Of a stretch of DNA of 6,755 nucleotides, positions 1 to 4,447 are shown in pieces. The stretch is from Epilinea sp044228875 (GTDB lineage Bacteria > Chloroflexota > Anaerolineae > Epilineales > Epilineaceae): NCBI GenBank assembly GCA_044228875.1, contig JBGAUA010000183.1, forward strand, positions 1-6,755, read 5' to 3'. The position numbers and the translations under genes are program-made. The notes beneath the pieces are model-generated. The model did no database searches. It was not told the origin of the DNA and was given only the letters and a program-made list of their open reading frames with translations. The first letter of the stretch is position 1; every line of letters begins with the position of its first letter.

Positions 1-1268
1 CTGCAACACCGACGGACACACCGACGGCCACCGCGACGGCTTCGGCGACGTCAACCGCTACGGCTACCGCAACGTCAACAACGCCATCGACCGGCACCGT
101 GGCGCCGACGGCCACCGTCACCGCGCCGCCCACCAACCCTGCCCTCGCCAGCCCGACGCTTCGTCCAGGCGGCGGCGTCCGGCTCTTCCTCCCCCTGCTC
201 AAGGCCGAGTACCAGCTTCAGCTGCCACCCACCGACCCCGTCGCTCCCCCCGCGAACACCCCTACACCCGCCGCGGCGGACACCGTCGTCGCCGGCGTCA
301 ACCTGACCCGCCTCTTCGCCCCGCCGTCCGCAGCCGAACTGCAGGCCCTTCGTAGCGAACGCGCCGCGCGCACGCTCCCGGTGGTGGAGCCGGAGATCCT
401 GCTGGACCGACCGAACGCCGACGGCAGCCGCAGCCTCGTCCTATCGCACCGCGTTGCCGGCGAGACCCATTATGGCGCCGTGCGCCTGCCCGCCCTGGCC
501 CTCGGCGCCAGGGCCCCCGTGATCCTCGTCCTGCACGGCGGCAAGGACGGCGCCCCGCTCAGCGCCCTGGACAAGATGGACCGCGATTACGCCGACCTGG
601 CCACCCGGGCAGTCATCGTCCTGCCTGCCTTCCGCGGCGAGGCCATCCAAGGCACGCCCCAGGGCGATCTCCTGTCCGAGGGCGACTTCGGCAGCCCCGA
701 GGACCACGCCGACGATGCCCTGAGCCTGTTGAACGTGGTGGCGCAGCTGTTGCCCCAGGCCGACACGGCGCGCACCGCGGTCTACGGGACGAGCCGCGGC
801 GGGGGCGTGGCCCTGGCCGTGGCCGTTCGTGCCGACCCCCGCGTGCGCGCCGTCTTCGACCTCTTCGGCGCCGCCGACTTCTTCGCCCCCGAGCTGGTCC
901 AGCTGATGGCCGACGCCTTGAGCCGCGGCCGCGCGCCCGGCCCGCCCGGCGAATCGACGGTGTACCAGCAGGCGGTGCAGCCGCTGGCAGCCGGGCGCCT
1001 GAGCGTCGCCGAGGCGCGGCGCATCATCCTGAGCTGGTCGCCGGCGCAGTATGCCGCCGCCATGAGCCGCCCCTTGCAGGTGCATCACGGCACGGCCGAC
1101 CAGAGCGTACCCATCGGCCACAGCCTGCGCCTGGCGGCGGCCATGACGGCCATCGGGCGCGGCGCGCCGGACTTCGCCTTCTTCCCCTACGAGGGCGGCG
1201 GCCACGGACAGGTGCCGGGGGCCGAAGCGCGGATCCGTCCCCTGCTGGCCGAGGCCCTGGCGCCCTGA
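1..1268 (+). CDS. Alpha/beta hydrolase with N-terminal Thr/Ala-rich linker (5' partial)
   Basis: This is the C-terminal part of a hydrolase, probably an esterase or S9-type peptidase; the substrate cannot be read from sequence. The frame is open from base 3, so the GTG at 99 is almost certainly internal and the true start lies outside the window. Numbered from that GTG, residues 27-36 form a short strand (VRLFLPLLKA), 42-62 a second Pro/Ala-rich linker, and about 95-389 the hydrolase fold. The fold shows an oxyanion-type HGG at 146-148, the nucleophile elbow GTSRGG with Ser232, an acid Asp334 in TADQSVP, and His369 in GGGHGQ, in the canonical order and spacing, so it is likely active. The linker upstream suggests an exported protein with the enzyme on a flexible stalk, but no signal peptide is visible. 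The gene ends 10 bp from the convergent propeller gene. The hydrolase call is firm; the subfamily (dienelactone-hydrolase-like or prolyl-oligopeptidase-like) is open. Confidence 0.88.
   Translation, partial: ATPTDTPTATATASATSTATATATSTTPSTGTVAPTATVTAPPTNPALASPTLRPGGGVRLFLPLLKAEYQLQLPPTDPVAPPANTPTPAAADTVVAGVNLTRLFAPPSAAELQALRSERAARTLPVVEPEILLDRPNADGSRSLVLSHRVAGETHYGAVRLPALALGARAPVILVLHGGKDGAPLSALDKMDRDYADLATRAVIVLPAFRGEAIQGTPQGDLLSEGDFGSPEDHADDALSLLNVVAQLLPQADTARTAVYGTSRGGGVALAVAVRADPRVRAVFDLFGAADFFAPELVQLMADALSRGRAPGPPGESTVYQQAVQPLAAGRLSVAEARRIILSWSPAQYAAAMSRPLQVHHGTADQSVPIGHSLRLAAAMTAIGRGAPDFAFFPYEGGGHGQVPGAEARIRPLLAEALAP
3..143 (+). repeat. Degenerate repeat encoding a Thr/Ala/Pro linker
   Basis: In the frame of the hydrolase gene this stretch reads as alternating Ala-Thr, Pro-Thr and Ser-Thr pairs, with Thr in nearly every second position over about 40 residues. 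At DNA level it is a loose 6-base periodicity of ACG/ACC and GCN codons, with the octamer acgtcaac repeated 24 bases apart (48-55 and 72-79). Such linkers are typical of extracytoplasmic proteins and are often glycosylated. It extends beyond the left edge, so its full length is unknown. Confidence 0.8.
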
Positions 1269-1283
1269 GGCGTCCGCCTCAGG
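1264..1283. terminator. Palindromic hairpin between convergent genes, likely bidirectional terminator
   Basis: CCTGAGGCG (1264-1272) and CGCCTCAGG (1275-1283) are perfect 9-base inverted repeats around TC; in RNA this would be an 8-bp stem with a 4-base loop. The stem contains the TGA stop of the hydrolase gene (1266-1268) and, on the other strand, the TGA stop of the propeller gene (1279-1281). Position between converging genes and symmetry suit a bidirectional terminator. No T-tract follows on either side, so termination is inferred from structure and position only. Confidence 0.55.
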
Positions 1284-4146
1284 AACCGGCCCTCACCCGC
1301 GCGGCGCGGATCAGGAAGGGCAGCCACAGCCGTCGCCCGAGCGGCGGCGTGCTGGTGCCGATCCGCGTCGGCGTGCGCGTGACCGTCGCCGCGGTGCCGC
1401 CCACGGGCGACGGCGTCGGCTCGACCGTGCCGCTGGTGGGGGTGACGCTGGCCACCGGGGGCGACGTGGGGCTGGGCTCCAGCGTGGGGATGACCACCGT
1501 CAGCGTCGGCGTCGGCGTGGCGGCGCCCACCGCGAAGCGGGCCATGCCCCAGCCATCCGTGGCGATCCACACGTCGCCGTTGGCCGCCACCGCCACGGCG
1601 CTGATGTCGTTGGACGGGATGCCGGCGCCGGCCACGTCCAGGCTGCGCCAGGCCTCGCCGTCATGCACCCGGAGCCCGCCCGTGAGCCGGTCCGTCCGCC
1701 AGCCTTCCGGGTCGGCCGCCTCGCGCGCCAGACCGCCGCGGGAGGTGGCCACCCACAGTCGGCCGTCGCCGTCGCGGGCGATGCCGCTGACCCAGCCGGC
1801 GCCCACGAAGCTGTCCTTGGTCCAGGCGCTGCCGGTACGGCGGTTGAGCTGCGCGGTGAAGTAGGGCTTCTGCGACACCATCGCCGCCGCGCTCAGGCTC
1901 TTGCTGCCCAAGGTGCCCGCCCACACGCCGCCCTCCGGAGCCGGCAGGATGGCGAAGGCCTCGCCCTTGGAGCCGTTCTGACCGAAGGACTCCAGGCCGT
2001 TCGCCACGTCGTAGCGGGTCCAGCTGTCGTCGGCGAGCTTGCCGGCGCCCACGCCGCCGCCGGTCCAGCGGCCGCCGCCCGTGCCGCTGATGGGGTCCGG
2101 CTCCGACAGGTGGTGGACCGCGGCCACCCAGGCCGTGCCCGCGGCGCAGTCCACCGCCACGTCCGTGAGGTTGTTGCTGGGCAGCTTGGGATAGCTGAAG
2201 GCCGTCCAGGCATCGGCCGCCGTGTCATGCGCCGAGGCGCCGGGCTTGAGGCGGTCCAGGCCCGTGCCGGCGACGTCCCAGGGGCTGCCCGTGGCGGCCC
2301 AGACCTCGCCCGCGCAGCCGGAGGCCAGGGCGGTGACGCCGTTGCTGCGCAGGCCGGGGACATTGCCGCGCTTGCTGCTGGCCACCGTGCGCGCCGTCCA
2401 GCGGCTGCCGTCGTAGACCGCCAGGCCGCCGTCGGTGTAGACCTTGCCGTCCCAGGCCGTGGTGGCCGAACCGGCCCATACCTGGTCGCCGCGGACCATG
2501 ACCGCGTGGACGTTGTTGCCGGTGAGGCCGGACCAGGGCACCTTGCCGTCCGGGTCCGTGTTGACCGTGTTGTAGACCTTCCAGACATCGTCGGCCACGC
2601 CGAAGCTGCCGCGTGTGTCCAGGTCCAGGAGGCCGCTGCCGAACTGCCGTCCGGCGGCGGAGCGGCTGCCGCTGGCCACCCAGACATGGTGCTCCCAGCG
2701 GCTGCCCGCGGCCCCCACGGCCAGGTCCGTCAGGAAGTTCGTCGGCGGCGCCACGCAGCCCGGCTGGCTGCAGGCGGTGAGGAGGTTGCTGCCGAAGCTG
2801 CCGCTGGACAGAGCCATGCGGTTGACACCGCCGCCCACGCCGTTGGCCGGCCCGGTGCCGATCCAGGCGGTGCCGCCGGCGATGATCAGGGCCTGCGCCC
2901 GGTCGCGGGCCATGCCGTCAACGCCGGAGAAGGGCGTTCCGCGTCCGAAGTCCCACACATCGTCGTTGCGACCCAGCATCGTGCCCTTGTGATCGAGGAT
3001 GCTCAGGCCACCGCGGCGGCCGAGGCAGGCCCCGTTGCATTGCGTTGTCAGCCACACCGTGTTGGCCAGCGCCGGCTGATCGGCCGGGCCGAAGGCGATG
3101 GCCGTCACCGTGTTGCCGCCCTGCCCCTCCGATGGGTCGAAGCGCTGGGAGGGCTCATCGACGATGGTCGCCTGGTCCGCCGCGGTGTAGCGCAGGCCCC
3201 GCCCGGCCATGCCGATCCACAGCCGGCCGCCGCCGTCCAGGCCCAAGGACTCCACCTGGCAGGCCACGGTCGGCGCGTCGCCGTCGCAGCGGGCCGGCGT
3301 CCAGCGGTCGTCGGCGGGATCCGCCGTGCCCTTGGTGTCACGGTGGCTGACGCCGCCGCCCACCCGCGCCCAGATGCGGGGCGCCGAGCTGTCCGGCCCC
3401 TGCTCCAGGCGGTGCTGCGGCCCCGTGGCCACCCACAAGGAGCCCTTGGGGGTCAGGGCCAGGTCCATGATGTTGTCCGACACCAGGCCCAGCTGAACGG
3501 TCCCGTCGGCCAGGCCGCGCAGGGTGTTGTCGTAGGTGGACACGGGAGCCCAGGAATCGTCGTCGGCCTCGGCGCTGCCCTTGGTGTCCAGCCGCGCCAG
3601 GCCGCCGCCGCTCCAGACGCCGGTCAAGGGGTCTTGCACCTGCAGGCAGCCGATCCACAGCCGCGGGCCGTCCAGGACCAGGGCCTTCACCAGGTCGGAG
3701 GGCAGGCCGCCGCCGCTGTTGGCCCGGGTGTAGGTATGCCAGCTGTCGTCCGCCCGGGTGACCGTGCCCGCGTCGTCGAAGCGCGTCAGCCCGCCATCGG
3801 TGGCCAGCCACTTCACGCCCTCCGGGTCGATGGCGATGTCGTAGACGGTGTTGCCCGCCAGCGGGTCCTGGGGGCGCAGGTACTGCTTGTAGCTGCCCTC
3901 GATCGGGTCCCATTGCACGAGTCCGCCGTGGCGCGTGCCGGCCCAGAGCTGACCATCCTCCCAGGCCAGGGACAGGATGTCGTCACCGTTGGCGTAGGTG
4001 GTCCAGCGCCCCAGAGGCATGCCGGGTCCGGCAGCGCGGCCGCCGGCAGGCAGCAGCAGCATCGCGGCCATGGCCAGCATCCCGGCCAGACCGGTCCATC
4101 CGGTAAGGCGGGCCTTTGCCGGCACCCCGCCGTCGGTCTTCTGCAT
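1279..4146 (-). CDS. Secreted 14-blade beta-propeller protein (ligand-binding sensor-like) with Thr/Pro stalk
   Basis: Numbered from the ATG at 4146 the product is 955 residues. Residues 1-39 look like a signal peptide: Lys11/Arg13, a hydrophobic core at about 20-32, and a GRAA cleavage region. Then come 14 blade-type strands of the pattern hydrophobic-W-[VILA]-[AGT]-[TSMQCA], with Trp at 68, 113, 164, 238, 310, 365, 428, 489, 557, 616, 673, 742, 798 and 860. They are spaced 45-74 residues apart and several are followed by GGL. This matches the two-component-regulator-propeller (Reg_prop) family, known from extracytoplasmic sensor domains. Fourteen blades would make two seven-bladed propellers. 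No histidine kinase, Y_Y_Y domain or membrane helix follows. The chain ends in a Thr/Pro linker (about 875-935) and the tail RRLWLPFLIRAARVRAGS. Five copies of an Asp-rich D-x-[KRA]-G-[ST] motif sit between blades. It may be a free or surface-attached binding protein; the ligand is unknown. Confidence 0.85.
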   Translation of the reverse strand: MQKTDGGVPAKARLTGWTGLAGMLAMAAMLLLPAGGRAAGPGMPLGRWTTYANGDDILSLAWEDGQLWAGTRHGGLVQWDPIEGSYKQYLRPQDPLAGNTVYDIAIDPEGVKWLATDGGLTRFDDAGTVTRADDSWHTYTRANSGGGLPSDLVKALVLDGPRLWIGCLQVQDPLTGVWSGGGLARLDTKGSAEADDDSWAPVSTYDNTLRGLADGTVQLGLVSDNIMDLALTPKGSLWVATGPQHRLEQGPDSSAPRIWARVGGGVSHRDTKGTADPADDRWTPARCDGDAPTVACQVESLGLDGGGRLWIGMAGRGLRYTAADQATIVDEPSQRFDPSEGQGGNTVTAIAFGPADQPALANTVWLTTQCNGACLGRRGGLSILDHKGTMLGRNDDVWDFGRGTPFSGVDGMARDRAQALIIAGGTAWIGTGPANGVGGGVNRMALSSGSFGSNLLTACSQPGCVAPPTNFLTDLAVGAAGSRWEHHVWVASGSRSAAGRQFGSGLLDLDTRGSFGVADDVWKVYNTVNTDPDGKVPWSGLTGNNVHAVMVRGDQVWAGSATTAWDGKVYTDGGLAVYDGSRWTARTVASSKRGNVPGLRSNGVTALASGCAGEVWAATGSPWDVAGTGLDRLKPGASAHDTAADAWTAFSYPKLPSNNLTDVAVDCAAGTAWVAAVHHLSEPDPISGTGGGRWTGGGVGAGKLADDSWTRYDVANGLESFGQNGSKGEAFAILPAPEGGVWAGTLGSKSLSAAAMVSQKPYFTAQLNRRTGSAWTKDSFVGAGWVSGIARDGDGRLWVATSRGGLAREAADPEGWRTDRLTGGLRVHDGEAWRSLDVAGAGIPSNDISAVAVAANGDVWIATDGWGMARFAVGAATPTPTLTVVIPTLEPSPTSPPVASVTPTSGTVEPTPSPVGGTAATVTRTPTRIGTSTPPLGRRLWLPFLIRAARVRAGS
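1303..1524 (-). other. Thr/Pro stalk and hydrophobic-basic C-terminal tail of the propeller protein
   Basis: About 60 residues rich in Thr, Pro, Ser and Val (1342-1524) follow the last propeller blade and carry repeated TP pairs. They lead to RRLWLPFLIRA (1303-1335) and a short basic end. The linker is expected to be extended and exposed. The tail is too short and too interrupted by Pro and Arg for a confident membrane helix and is not an LPXTG signal. It resembles the strand VRLFLPLLKA that follows the Thr-rich linker of the neighbouring hydrolase. Confidence 0.65.
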
Positions 4147-4151
4147 CTCAT

Positions 4152-4157
4152 CCCTCC
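4152..4157 (-). promoter_or_regulatory. Ribosome binding site deciding the propeller gene start
   Basis: On the minus strand GGAGGG occupies 4157-4152, and the ATG begins at 4146 with five bases between. This is a near-ideal Shine-Dalgarno arrangement. A GTG at 4164 is in frame and would add six residues, but it places the GGAGGG inside the coding sequence and has no comparable purine-rich site before it. The ATG is therefore preferred. Confidence 0.75.
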
Positions 4158-4350
4158 AGTTCACGGTTCACCCAAGGCAATGCCCGCACGCACCGGTCTT
4201 CGCGCCGCGCTCCAATGATGACGCAAGGCGGGGCAAAATGGGAACGGTTGGGACAGCCAGACCGCCGGACGCAGCAAATGGTCGCGCATGTGCGGCAAGC
4301 ACACCCGCCAGAGCATGAGACTGCGGCTGGAGTGCGGCACAAGTTCATGA

Positions 4351-4384
4351 AAGGGGCGCAACCCCTTGCGGGATTGCGCCCCTT
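4351..4384 (-). terminator. Rho-independent-like terminator of the P-domain surface protein gene
   Basis: AAGGGGCGCAA (4351-4361) is the exact reverse complement of TTGCGCCCCTT (4374-4384). Read on the minus strand, the 12 bases between them also fold: a U-G pair, CCC with GGG, and a GCAA tetraloop. The result is a continuous 15-bp stem with a GNRA loop across all 34 bases. On the plus strand the wobble pair becomes a C-A mismatch, so the structure favours minus-strand RNA. It lies about 63 bases after the stop at 4448. Only TTT follows, so the T-tract is weak. Confidence 0.75.
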
Positions 4385-4401
4385 CGTCTCGCGCTTGCGG
4401 C

Positions 4402-4420
4402 GGGATCCCTTACGGATCCC
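4402..4420 (-). repeat. Short inverted repeat after the P-domain gene
   Basis: GGGATCC (4402-4408) and GGATCCC (4414-4420) form a 7-bp stem with a 5-base loop, about 28 bases after the stop codon of the minus-strand gene. Because GGATCC is itself palindromic, the same bases also form a direct repeat of GGATCCCTT (4403-4411 and 4414-4422). It may stabilise the 3' end of the transcript in tandem with the stronger hairpin, or be incidental. Confidence 0.45.
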
Positions 4421-4447
4421 TTCGGTGTTCGAGTCGGATCGTCAGCC

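Larger units (their letters stand above)
4158..4447. other. Intergenic spacer between the two minus-strand genes
   Basis: About 290 bases without a supported gene. The half near 4448 holds two inverted repeats, listed separately. The half near 4158 is the leader of the propeller gene. I found no convincing -35/-10 pair, riboswitch or tRNA there. The only other structure is a 5-bp stem TGTGC/GCACA near 4290-4304, which is unremarkable. Short open frames across the spacer overlap each other on both strands and lack ribosome sites or recognisable protein features. Confidence 0.6.

Noticed and set aside
99..101. GTG at 99 as the start of the hydrolase gene
   Set aside because: The same frame is open to the left edge with the same Thr/Ala repeat, and no ribosome site precedes the GTG.
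441..1205. A 254-codon minus-strand frame opposite the hydrolase
   Set aside because: It has Ala/Gly/Arg-rich composition and no recognisable motif, while the plus strand shows a complete hydrolase triad over the same bases.
1663..4218. An 851-codon open frame on the plus strand, antisense to the propeller gene
   Set aside because: Its translation is low-complexity Ala/Gly/Arg/Val-rich text with no domain. It mirrors the GC-rich codon pattern of the real gene opposite, which has a signal peptide and repeated propeller motifs.
4165..4350. A sigma-70-type promoter for the propeller gene
   Set aside because: TTG-containing hexamers such as TTGCCC and TTGTGC occur on the minus strand, but none has a plausible -10 hexamer at 16-18 bases.
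4148..4361. Two overlapping 66-codon minus-strand frames in the spacer
   Set aside because: Both are short with no ribosome site or family resemblance, and they run into the leader and start region of the propeller gene.
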